Origin: UKL13-2 sp031414695
Lineage (GTDB): Bacteria; Pseudomonadota; Gammaproteobacteria; Burkholderiales; Usitatibacteraceae
DNA length: 64,000 nucleotides
Direction of reading: 5' to 3'
Assembly: GCA_031414695.1 (NCBI GenBank)
Contig: JANNWG010000007.1
Coordinates: 1-64,000 of the forward strand
Numbering within the stretch: position 1 is the first letter of the stretch; every line of letters begins with the position of its first letter. Shown here one piece after another: positions 11,398-19,411 of the stretch. Below the pieces are notes generated by a model. It was given only the letters and a program-made list of their open reading frames with translations, did not search any database and was not told the DNA's origin. A program made the translations under genes and the position numbers.

Positions 11398-12387
11398 ATG
11401 CATCTCACCCTACTCACCGCCGACCTACTCCCGCCGCTACGCTTTACGGCACCTGTGGCCACGCCTAATATAGATGCGCTTCTTAATCGTGCAGCCGTCA
11501 CTACCAATGTAGGTGCTGCGCTTGAAGATGCCTTGATGGCAGCGTTTGATAACAAGGATGGCATTGCGTCCATTACAGCGCGCGTAGATATGCCAAATGA
11601 CGCTAGCACGTGGCTACGCGCAGACCCAGTGCATCTAGCGGTCAGCCGCGACAATATTCAGCTATACGATAGCCACGTACTAACGCCTACGTTAGATGAG
11701 ATGGCACAAATCACGACGACGCTCAATGGGCATTTTGCAGAGGATGGGTTGCAATTTATTTTTCCCGATGCGGCGCGTGGTTACTTGCGCATAGCGGCGG
11801 ATGATATGCCTGAGACCACACCACTTTGGAAAATGAGCGGTGCGAATGTGTTTGAACACTTGCCGAGACAAGTGAATAGCCGTACCAATTGGCGACGCAT
11901 GACGAATGAAATTCAAATGCTATTGCATGATCATCCGGTGAATACAGCGCGTGAAGAAAAGCAGCAATACCCGATCAATGGGCTGTGGTTATGGGGTGGC
12001 GGCGAAGTTAATGCACCAGCGCTAACCAGCTACAATCATTTGTTTGGCCGCCTCGCATTGGCACGCGGCTTGGCGAATCTGCACAATATGCCGTGCGCCC
12101 CACTGCCGGATAAATTTGTCATCCCGACCATTGATAAAACCCTTATCGTTCTACACGCCCCTACCCGCGAGATTCGCGCCATGTCACCATTTAATTGGCA
12201 AATTGCCGTTAATGATATTGATACCAATTGGATCGCACCTGCCGTCGCGGCATTTGACGATAAAAAACTTTCCGCATTGACTATCATCGTCGCCAACGAA
12301 TCATCCACACTCACCATCACAGCAAAAAGAAGAACCATCTTGAATGGGTTCTTCCGCGCTAAAAAAACGCTCACCTACAATGCGTGA
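11398..12387 (+). CDS. RpfE-like conserved protein upstream of recJ
   Basis: A soluble protein of 329 aa with no signal peptide or membrane segment. It resembles the conserved betaproteobacterial/xanthomonad family annotated as 'regulatory protein RpfE type' or phosphoglycerate-mutase-like, which is commonly found directly before recJ. The sequence contains NGLWLWGGGE (about residue 195), typical of that family. The biochemical function is not established. Its stop overlaps the recJ start by 8 nt, so the two are one transcription unit. Confidence 0.7.
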   Translation: MHLTLLTADLLPPLRFTAPVATPNIDALLNRAAVTTNVGAALEDALMAAFDNKDGIASITARVDMPNDASTWLRADPVHLAVSRDNIQLYDSHVLTPTLDEMAQITTTLNGHFAEDGLQFIFPDAARGYLRIAADDMPETTPLWKMSGANVFEHLPRQVNSRTNWRRMTNEIQMLLHDHPVNTAREEKQQYPINGLWLWGGGEVNAPALTSYNHLFGRLALARGLANLHNMPCAPLPDKFVIPTIDKTLIVLHAPTREIRAMSPFNWQIAVNDIDTNWIAPAVAAFDDKKLSALTIIVANESSTLTITAKRRTILNGFFRAKKTLTYNA

Positions 12388-14080
12388 CATCATTACCCGC
12401 ATAGTTGACCCTGCACACTATGCCGCACTCATTAAAGACAATGTTGATCCGCGATTAGCGAAACTCTATGCGGGACGGGGTGTTTCAGGCATATCTGGCT
12501 TAAACACTAATCTGGATGCGCTGCTTGCCCCACAACTATTGCTGCATATTGAAACCGCTGCCAGTTATTTAGCAGATGCCATTCGCGCTAAAAAACGCCT
12601 TCTCATTGTGGCCGATTACGATGCTGACGGCGCTACTGCCTGCGCGTTAGGCTTACGCGCGTTAACACAAATGGGCGCGGTGGTAGATTTCATCGTGCCG
12701 AATCGTTTCACCTTGGGCTATGGACTCACGCCCGGCGTGGTGGATTTAGCCGCCAATCATTACGCAGGCAAGCCGGACGTAATCATCACGGTCGATAACG
12801 GCATAGCAAGTGTCGATGGTGTAGCCGCCGCCAATCAATTAGGTATTGATGTCGTCGTGACGGATCATCATTTGCCGGGGCAAACATTGCCCGACGCAGC
12901 CGTGATTGTGAATCCGAATCAGCCTAATGACACCTTCCCCTCAAAGTCACTCGCAGGTGTGGGCGTGATGTTTTATATGATGTTGGCGCTGCGTGCCTTA
13001 TTGCGTTCACGGCAATATTTTGTCTCGCGGCCAGAGCCTAATCTAGCGGATTTGCTTGATCTGGTTGCACTTGGCACCGTGGCGGATGTGGTGAAGCTCG
13101 AACACAATAATCGCATCTTAGTTGAGCAAGGACTCAAGCGCATACGCGTGGGGCGCTGCTGTGTTGGCATCAGCGCACTATTAAAAGTTGGCGGCCGCAA
13201 CCAAGCAAATGTGACGACGTACGACTTAGGGTTTGTCATCGGCCCGCGCATCAATGCGGCAGGCCGGCTTGACGATATGTCGGTAGGTATCGCTTGCCTC
13301 ACCACCAACGACGAAAGCATGGCGATCACGCTTGCCGCCAAGCTCGATCACTTAAACCGTGAACGCCGCGTGATCGAAGCTGACATGAATGTGGGCGCAC
13401 TCGATACGCTAGACACCATCGATTTAACCCAACGCTATGCATTAGCCCTGTATGAGCCAAATTGGCATCAAGGTGTGATCGGCATACTCGCTGGCCGCAT
13501 TCGCGAAAAAACCCATCGGCCGGTGATTGCGTTCGCAGCAGACGCTGGCAACCCTGACATGCTCAAAGGCTCTGGCCGCTCCATTGCCAGCCTGCATATG
13601 CGTGATTGTCTCGACTTAATCACCAAACGCTTTCCTGATTTGATCGTGACCTTCGGCGGTCACGCGATGGCAGCGGGCTTAACTATTCGTCGTCATGCAA
13701 TGACTGATTTTGCAAAAGCATTTGAACAAATCACACGAGAAATGCTCACACCAGCTGACCTAAACGAACAAATTGAAACGGATGGCGAGATTGACGCCAA
13801 ATCACTCGATTTTGATTTTGTCAGGCAACTTGAAGCGCAAGTGTGGGGGCAAGGCTTTGCGGCACCCCGCTATCGCGCCACATTCAAGGTGCTCGCACAA
13901 AAAATAGTCGGTGAAAAACACCTAAAACTTAGATTAGGTAACGGCAAAGAGACGTTTGATGCAATTCGCTTTGGCTCCACAGAGAGCTTAAACACCACTA
14001 TCGACGCGGTGTTTCGGCCATCGATCAATACCTTTCGGGATGCGTCACAAGTGCAATTAACGATTGAGCATACTGCTTGA
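12380..14080 (+). CDS. recJ: Single-stranded-DNA-specific exonuclease RecJ
   Basis: A 566-aa 5'-3' ssDNA exonuclease for recombination and mismatch repair. DHH-family motifs: DYDADGATA (motif I), TVDNGIAS, VTDHHLPG (DHH), ALGTVADVV, then INAAGRLDD. The DHHA1 region has GSGRSIASLHMRD and FGGHAMAAGL, followed by an OB-fold C-terminus. A longer frame starts at 12344, but MRDIITR at 12380 fits the usual RecJ N-terminus and gives the typical ATG-in-stop overlap with the upstream gene. All catalytic Asp/His motifs are present. Confidence 0.95.
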   Translation: MRDIITRIVDPAHYAALIKDNVDPRLAKLYAGRGVSGISGLNTNLDALLAPQLLLHIETAASYLADAIRAKKRLLIVADYDADGATACALGLRALTQMGAVVDFIVPNRFTLGYGLTPGVVDLAANHYAGKPDVIITVDNGIASVDGVAAANQLGIDVVVTDHHLPGQTLPDAAVIVNPNQPNDTFPSKSLAGVGVMFYMMLALRALLRSRQYFVSRPEPNLADLLDLVALGTVADVVKLEHNNRILVEQGLKRIRVGRCCVGISALLKVGGRNQANVTTYDLGFVIGPRINAAGRLDDMSVGIACLTTNDESMAITLAAKLDHLNRERRVIEADMNVGALDTLDTIDLTQRYALALYEPNWHQGVIGILAGRIREKTHRPVIAFAADAGNPDMLKGSGRSIASLHMRDCLDLITKRFPDLIVTFGGHAMAAGLTIRRHAMTDFAKAFEQITREMLTPADLNEQIETDGEIDAKSLDFDFVRQLEAQVWGQGFAAPRYRATFKVLAQKIVGEKHLKLRLGNGKETFDAIRFGSTESLNTTIDAVFRPSINTFRDASQVQLTIEHTA

Positions 14081-14150
14081 AACGTCTAGGCGTGCGTGCG
14101 TCATCGGTTATAATTTGGTCTTATTTTTTACATAATAGATGACGCACATC

Positions 14151-15255
14151 ATGGAAGCAGACCGCCTTAACGCCATTGGCAATCACCTGAACGACTTAGC
14201 AAAACGCTTAGGCGAATTGCGGAGGTATCTTTGACGTTGACGTTAAAGTCGCGCGCTTAGAAGAAGTCAATCGCCTCACAGAAGACCCTGCCGTATGGTC
14301 TGACACCAAACGCGCCACTGAGCTAGGCCGCGAAAAAAAGTTGCTCGACGGCATTGTTGATACGATTCAATTTGCCACCGCTGGCGTGAAAGACGGCCAA
14401 GAATTATTTGATTTAGCCAAAGCCGAAGGTGACTTCGGCACCTTAGAGGCTATTGAAGCCGATAGCGTTTCAATCGAAAAAGCCGTGGCCGATATGGAAT
14501 TTCGCCGCATGTTTTCGCATGAGGCTGACCCTTGTAGTGCGTTCATTGATATTCAGTCGGGTGCGGGCGGCACGGAGGCGCAAGATTGGGCATCCATGTT
14601 GCTGCGCCAATATTTACGCTATGCCGAACGCAAAGGCTTTAAGACGGAGATATTGGAAGAATCCGCTGGTGACGTAGCGGGTATTAAGAGTGCCTCAATC
14701 AAAGTCACTGGTGAATACGCCTATGGCTATTTACGCAGCGAGACTGGCGTTCATCGGCTAGTGCGCAAGTCACCGTTTGATTCGTCCGGCGGTCGTCACA
14801 CGTCATTCGCCTCATTATTTGTGTACCCCGAAATTGATGATTCTATTGAGATTGAAATCAATCCTGCTGATTTACGCGTTGATACCTTTCGCGCCTCTGG
14901 CGCGGGTGGACAGCACATTAACAAAACTGACTCTGCCATCCGCATTACCCATGCGCCAACGGGTATCGTGGTGCAGTGCCAAAATGATCGCTCGCAACAT
15001 CGTAATCGGGCAGAGGCGATGGCGATGTTGAAATCTAAATTGTATGAGCTCGAAATTCGCAAACGCCAAAGCGAGCAAGATAAATTAGAAGCCACTAAAA
15101 CTGATGTGGGCTGGGGCCATCAAATACGTTCCTACGTTCTCGACCAATCGCGCATCAAAGATTTGCGGACGAATGTGGAAACGAGTAACACGCAAAAAGT
15201 GCTCGATGGTGACTTGGATTTATTTATCGAAGCGAGCTTAAAGCAAGGCGTGTAA
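14151..15255 (+). CDS. prfB: Peptide chain release factor 2, made by programmed +1 frameshift
   Basis: Release factor 2 ends translation at UGA and UAA. Translation starts at ATG 14151 (MEADRLNAIGNHL...), runs 27 codons to CTT-TGA at 14229-14234, then shifts +1 and continues from GAC at 14233 to the TAA at 15253. The product has 367 aa, close to the E. coli 365. The SPF anticodon-recognition motif (in RKSPFDSSGG) and the GGQ catalytic motif (SGAGGQHINKTDS) are intact. The frameshift makes synthesis autoregulated: abundant RF2 stops at the in-frame TGA. The gene sits between recJ and lysS; prfB-lysS adjacency is common in proteobacteria. Confidence 0.97.
14221..14236 (+). promoter_or_regulatory. 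prfB programmed frameshift signal
   Basis: The sequence is GGAGGTATCTTTGACG. An internal Shine-Dalgarno-like GGAGG stands just before the slippery CTT followed by TGA-C, the same arrangement as the E. coli prfB site. The UGA is in frame with ATG 14151, and the downstream frame is displaced by one base. Confidence 0.96.
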
Positions 15256-15259
15256 TGAG

Positions 15260-15850
15260 ATGAATACCGCAATCGTCTTGCCAACTTTTTACAACGACCT
15301 CAATGCCGCCCTCACCCACGCGTGGGCGTGCCTTGCTCGTGGCAGCGCGGATCGGCGCTCGCCTTTCCATGCGCCGGTGGTGGCGAGTGTCGGGCTTGAT
15401 GGTGCCCCGCAGCAGCGCACGATGATTTTGCGAAAGGTCGATGTGGCAGCACGCACGTTACGTTTTTTTACCGATACGCGTTCCGCTAAAGTCGCCGAGT
15501 GGCAGTGCCATGCACGTGTGAGTGTATTGGCTTATAGCAGCAGTGATAAATTACAGCTACGATTAGCAGGCAACGTGCGCTGTGAGACTGACACTGCGCT
15601 CGCCGACAATTGCTGGGCAAACCTGCGTGAGACGGCACGTGCGGGTTATGCGCAAGCTGACACGCCTGGTGGTGTGATGGAAAATCCTGATGCGCACTTG
15701 CCGTTATCGGCTACAGCACGCGATAATTTTTGTTTGATTCATGTTGATGTTGATTGCATAGATTGGGTATTTTTGTCACCCCAAGGTAATCGACGCGCGC
15801 AATTTAGCTGGCCTCAAGACTCACTTCACGCCCAATGGCTTGCCCCTTGA
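15260..15850 (+). CDS. Pyridoxamine-5'-phosphate-oxidase-like FMN-binding protein
   Basis: The 196-aa protein has the split-barrel flavin fold: VVASVGLDGAPQQRTMILRKV then FFTDTRSAKVAEW near the N-terminus, as in the Alr4036-type PNPOx family. It is shorter than PdxH at its C-terminus and lacks the full PdxH C-terminal dimerisation motif, so a true role in vitamin B6 synthesis is not shown; a flavin-dependent oxidoreductase is the safer call. It starts 4 nt after prfB and ends just before the lysS start, so it is likely translated in the same operon. Confidence 0.75.
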   Translation: MNTAIVLPTFYNDLNAALTHAWACLARGSADRRSPFHAPVVASVGLDGAPQQRTMILRKVDVAARTLRFFTDTRSAKVAEWQCHARVSVLAYSSSDKLQLRLAGNVRCETDTALADNCWANLRETARAGYAQADTPGGVMENPDAHLPLSATARDNFCLIHVDVDCIDWVFLSPQGNRRAQFSWPQDSLHAQWLAP

Positions 15851-15860
15851 AAGTAAAAAA

Positions 15861-17381
15861 ATGACTGACAATATAAACCCCATCATTGATGACAACCATG
15901 TGATTGCCGAGCGTAAGCTCAAGCTCGCCGCGATTCGCGAAGCGACCAACGGCCACGCGTTTCCAAATGACGTGCGCCCTGAGCACCATGCCCTTGCATT
16001 ACTTGCTGAATATGGGGAAATGACCAAGGAGCAATTAGCGGAGAACATATCCGCGCCTAAAAAAGTTGCCGGTCGCATCATGCTTAAACGCGTCATGGGC
16101 AAGATGGCCTTTGCCACACTCCAAGATGCGACTGGGCAAATACAGCTTTACGTGAATCTCGAAGGCGTGGGAGAGGCCGCGTTAGAAGCATTCAAGCATT
16201 ACGATTTGGGCGACATTATTGAAGCCACTGGCACGATGTTCAAAACCAAAACAGGTGAGCTATCGATTAACTGTAGCGCGATCCGCATGGTGACTAAATC
16301 ATTGCGCCCACTACCTGAAAAATTTCATGGTCTGACCGATACCGAGCAGCGCTATCGGATGCGCTATGTGGATTTGATGGTGAATCCTGAAGTCAAACAA
16401 ACCTTCATCGCCAGATCAAAAATTGTTGCCGAAATTCGCGCCTTTATGGTTAAGGCCGGCTACTTAGAAGTCGAGACGCCGATGATGCACCCCATCCCAG
16501 GCGGCGCGGCGGCTAAGCCATTTATCACTCATCACAACACACTCGATATGCAATTGTATTTGCGTATCGCACCGGAGCTATATTTGAAACGTCTGGTGGT
16601 CGGCGGCTTTGAGCGCGTGTTTGAAATCAATCGTAATTTTCGTAATGAAGGCATGAGCGTCAGACACAATCCTGAATTCACAATGATGGAGTTCTATATC
16701 GCGTATCGTGATTTTCATCATCTGATGCAATTCACCGAGGATATGTTTCGTGATGTCGCGATGAAGGTGATCGGCAAGACATTATTTGATTACCAAGGTA
16801 TGCAAATTGATTTTGGCCAACCGTTCGCACGCCTCACCATGCCCGCCGCGGTCAAACACTATTGCCCTGAATACGCCGATGAAAATCTGGGCGATATCGA
16901 CACACTCAAGCGCCTGTGCAACAAGCATCACGCGCAAGTGAAAGCCAATGACACTATCGGCACACTGCAATTAAAACTCTTTGAAGAAACGGCTGAATCA
17001 AAATTGATACAGCCGACCTTCATCGTTGACTACCCCGCCGAAGTCTCGCCGCTGGCACGGCGTAACGATAACAATCCCGCCATCACGGATCGCTTTGAAC
17101 TCTTCATCGCCGGACGCGAAATCGCCAACGGCTTTTCTGAGCTCAATGATGCCGAAGACCAAGCTGCGCGCTTCCTTGCGCAAGTCAAAGCTAAGGACGA
17201 TGGCGATGAAGAGGCGATGCATTTTGATGCAGACTTTGTGCGTGCCCTCGAATACGGCATGCCGCCAACTGCTGGTGAAGGCATCGGCATTGATCGCTTG
17301 GTGATGCTGCTCACCAACTCACCGTCCATTCGGGATGTGATTTTATTTCCGCAGTTACGGGCAAGTGATTTGGATAAATAA
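15861..17381 (+). CDS. lysS: Lysyl-tRNA synthetase (class II)
   Basis: The 506-aa enzyme charges tRNA-Lys. An N-terminal OB fold (about 60-170) is followed by class II motif 1 (MRYVDLMVNPEVKQTF), motif 2 (FERVFEINRNFRNEG with HNPEFTMMEFY) and motif 3 (GIGIDRLVMLL) at the C-terminus. An in-frame TTG at 15840 exists, but ATG 15861 gives the normal N-terminus and length. It lies 10 nt after the flavin-binding protein gene. Confidence 0.96.
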   Translation: MTDNINPIIDDNHVIAERKLKLAAIREATNGHAFPNDVRPEHHALALLAEYGEMTKEQLAENISAPKKVAGRIMLKRVMGKMAFATLQDATGQIQLYVNLEGVGEAALEAFKHYDLGDIIEATGTMFKTKTGELSINCSAIRMVTKSLRPLPEKFHGLTDTEQRYRMRYVDLMVNPEVKQTFIARSKIVAEIRAFMVKAGYLEVETPMMHPIPGGAAAKPFITHHNTLDMQLYLRIAPELYLKRLVVGGFERVFEINRNFRNEGMSVRHNPEFTMMEFYIAYRDFHHLMQFTEDMFRDVAMKVIGKTLFDYQGMQIDFGQPFARLTMPAAVKHYCPEYADENLGDIDTLKRLCNKHHAQVKANDTIGTLQLKLFEETAESKLIQPTFIVDYPAEVSPLARRNDNNPAITDRFELFIAGREIANGFSELNDAEDQAARFLAQVKAKDDGDEEAMHFDADFVRALEYGMPPTAGEGIGIDRLVMLLTNSPSIRDVILFPQLRASDLDK

Positions 17382-17451
17382 TATTTTTCTACAAATTAGT
17401 TAATATCTGAATCATTAGTGCAGTCCTCCCTGTTGAAAAAGAGGCGCTAGA

Positions 17452-17692
17452 GGGGATTGCGTGGCGTTAAGTTCTTCACGACGTTTGCTATTTCGTTGCA
17501 AGATTTGTAGTTCACACCGCAATCCCTCCCAGCCTCCCTTTTTCAAAGGGAGGAGCAGAGCAGTGATCATTGGACGAGTAGTCATCTTGATTTGAGATTT
17601 AACAGCACGTAATTTTGCACACAAAACAATACCCAACATTTGCTCCTCCCTTGAAAAAGGGAGGGTGGGAGGGATTGCATTCAGCAGGCAAC
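17452..17692. repeat. MITE-like repeat unit, copy 1 of 2
   Basis: A unit of about 240 bp that is almost identical to the next copy. Each unit contains an internal inverted repeat: one arm near 17518-17556 (GCAATCCCTCCCAGCCTCCC...) and its reverse complement near 17640-17678 (ending GGGAGGGATTGC), about 38 bases each, flanking an AT-richer core. The motif CTCCCTTTGAAAAAGGGAGG is a palindrome within each arm. There is no transposase frame. Confidence 0.88.
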
Positions 17693-17700
17693 AATGCTAA

Positions 17701-17941
17701 GGGGATTGCGTGGCGTTAAGTTCTTCACGACGTTTGCTATTTCGTTGCAAGATTTGCAATTCACACCGCAATCCCTCCCAGCTTCCCTTTTTCAAAGGGA
17801 GGAGCAGAGCAGTGATCATTGAACGAGTAGTCATCTTGATTTGAGATTTGACACCACGTAATTTTGCACACAAAACAACACCCACCATTTGCTCCTCCCT
17901 TTGAAAAAGGGAGGGTGGGAGGGATTGCATTCAGCAGGCAC
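17701..17941. repeat. MITE-like repeat unit, copy 2 of 2
   Basis: A direct copy of 17452-17692 with roughly ten substitutions and one extra T in the TTTGAAAAAG run, separated from copy 1 by about 8-10 bases. The same inverted arms flank the same core. The high identity points to a recent tandem duplication. Confidence 0.88.
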
Positions 17942-18118
17942 CAATCAGTGTAATTCGTCACTAACTTACAAAGACGGCACTTTCACCACCTGTAAGGTTG
18001 CTTGACTCGCTAATCTACGCTGCATACTCAGCTGAATCAACATGCGTTTTGCGAATGGCTATAGGGTAGCCTGAGAAGTTAAAATAATCCACACTAATCC
18101 TCACCACAAAGGTCAATC

Positions 18119-19027
18119 ATGAAATCACACAATTTTCTGTCCCGTTTTCTTGCATCATCAGCTGCACTACTTGCCATCACCGCAACCGCGCAACAAAATT
18201 TTGATAAGGTTGAAATCAAGACCACCAAGCTCAGTGACACCACCTATATGCTGCAAGGCGCGGGCGGCAATATGGGGCTGTCCGTTGGTGCAGATGCGGT
18301 ATTGCTCATTGATGATCAATTTGCACCACTGACTGAAAAAATTCAGGCGGCGATTAAGGCGATTACACCCAAGCCGGTTTCGTTACTCGTTAATACGCAT
18401 TGGCATTTTGATCATAGCGGCGGCAATACCAATTTTGGCAAAGCCGGTGCGATGATTGTGGCGAGTGACAATGTGCGTAAGCGTCTGGCGTCGGATCAAG
18501 TCATTGAGTTTCTTAAAGTGACCGAAAAAGCGACGGCAAAAGAAGGCTTGCCAATGGTCACGTTTTCACAAGAAATGACCTTCCACGTTAATAACGATGA
18601 GGTTCACATCATCCATGTACCTCGCGCACATACTGATGGCGACGCCATCGTGCATTTTCGCAAGAGCAACGTGATTCACATGGGCGATTTATTTTTTAAT
18701 GGCTTTTATCCGTTCATTGATTTTTCATCTGGCGGCACACCGGATGGCATGGTAGCCGCGGCGGATCGTGCGTTATCTATCGCTAACGACACGACTAAAA
18801 TTATTCCCGGTCACGGCCCACTCGCTACAAAAGCCGACTTAAAAATTTATCGTGACATGCTCGCCAACACCATTGGCCGCATTAAAGCCATGGTGAAGGA
18901 AGGCAAAAAATTAGATGAGATCATTGCCGCCAAACCGACCGCTGATTTTGACGAACGCTGGGGCAAGGGTTTTATACCAACGGCGCGTTATATTGAAATG
19001 GTGATTGCGGGTTTAGCCAAGAGTTAA
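18119..19027 (+). CDS. Exported metallo-beta-lactamase-fold hydrolase
   Basis: The 302-aa protein has a signal peptide (MKSHNFLSRFLASSAALLAI...TATAQ), so it is periplasmic. The zinc motif is HWHFDHSG (HxHxDH, about residue 98). Further ligands are the His of VPRAHTDGD, the Asp of HMGDLFF and the His of PGHGP, so the binuclear site looks complete. The family includes B3-type lactamases and quinoprotein-associated hydrolases; no feature here singles out beta-lactam cleavage, so the substrate is unknown. It is a single-gene unit ending at a strong hairpin terminator 14 nt downstream. Confidence 0.85.
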   Translation: MKSHNFLSRFLASSAALLAITATAQQNFDKVEIKTTKLSDTTYMLQGAGGNMGLSVGADAVLLIDDQFAPLTEKIQAAIKAITPKPVSLLVNTHWHFDHSGGNTNFGKAGAMIVASDNVRKRLASDQVIEFLKVTEKATAKEGLPMVTFSQEMTFHVNNDEVHIIHVPRAHTDGDAIVHFRKSNVIHMGDLFFNGFYPFIDFSSGGTPDGMVAAADRALSIANDTTKIIPGHGPLATKADLKIYRDMLANTIGRIKAMVKEGKKLDEIIAAKPTADFDERWGKGFIPTARYIEMVIAGLAKS

Positions 19028-19040
19028 TGCCAACAAAATA

Positions 19041-19080
19041 AAAAAGCGGCGCTCGTCTTTCGACGAGCGCCGCTTTTTTT
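19041..19080 (+). terminator. Strong rho-independent terminator
   Basis: AAAGCGGCGCTCGTC and its exact complement GACGAGCGCCGCTTT pair around a TTTC loop and are followed by a T run. The A run on the other side lets it work on both strands, ending both the metallo-hydrolase and the receptor-remnant transcripts. Confidence 0.95.
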
Positions 19081-19097
19081 GTTGCCTACTTTACGAG

Positions 19098-19361
19098 TTA
19101 CTTAAATTCGTAACTCAGATTCAAGGTGTATCTTCTTCCTAACTGACCTGTTGTGCCGTTATCCCAGTAGTTAAATGTATTAGGCACACCGGTGGAGCGA
19201 CCATAGTCATTGGTGATGTTAATACCGCTGACTGAAATAACCACCCCCTTGATACCTGTGTATGCGCCACCAATATCGAAGCTGCGTTCCGCCCCTACAT
19301 GGCAATAACCACCAGCTAGCAGATACGCGTTGCCTGGTGTTGCACCGAGTTGATATGCCGG
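19098..19361 (-). pseudogene. 3' remnant of a second TonB-dependent receptor gene
   Basis: Read on the minus strand this is an open frame of about 87 codons ending in TAA at 19098. It encodes AYQLGATPGNAYLLAGGYC... to LGRRYTLNLSYEFK, the last beta-strands and aromatic C-terminal residue of an outer-membrane receptor. It aligns with the end of the intact receptor next door (GCYLGATSL...GRCQVRA...TIDIGTTYSGLK, ending NLAVTYRFK). No start or upstream barrel remains: the frame begins right at the T run of the intact gene's terminator. It is most likely what is left of a tandem paralogue after a deletion. Confidence 0.8.
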
Positions 19362-19363
19362 GC

Positions 19364-19393
19364 AAAAAAAACGGGAGCCAAAGCTCCCATTTT
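19364..19393 (-). terminator. Terminator of the TonB-dependent receptor gene
   Basis: On the minus strand GGGAGC-TTTG-GCTCCC is followed by GTTTTTTTT, about 20 nt after the receptor stop codon. It separates the intact receptor from the remnant. Confidence 0.88.
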
Positions 19394-19411
19394 TAGTTAC
19401 GTGTAGAGCGA

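Larger units (their letters stand above)
17382..18118. other. Non-coding stretch with tandem MITE-like units
   Basis: Between lysS and the metallo-hydrolase gene. Most of it (17421-17945) is the two 240-bp repeat units annotated separately, preceded by a partial arm at 17421-17460. The remaining 170 bases before 18119 hold the promoter region of the next gene, with no clear consensus boxes. Short open frames over the repeats are by-products of the repeat sequence. Confidence 0.75.

Noticed and set aside
14341..15255. Separate 304-aa release-factor gene starting at TTG 14341
   Set aside because: This is the post-frameshift body of prfB; the real start is ATG 14151 with a programmed shift.
17452..17941. 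Possible CRISPR array
   Set aside because: Only two units of 240 bp, no short repeat with unique spacers and no cas genes.
17415..17961. Three minus-strand frames of 66-77 codons
   Set aside because: They are translated from the tandem repeat units; near-identical peptides reflect the DNA repeat, not genes.
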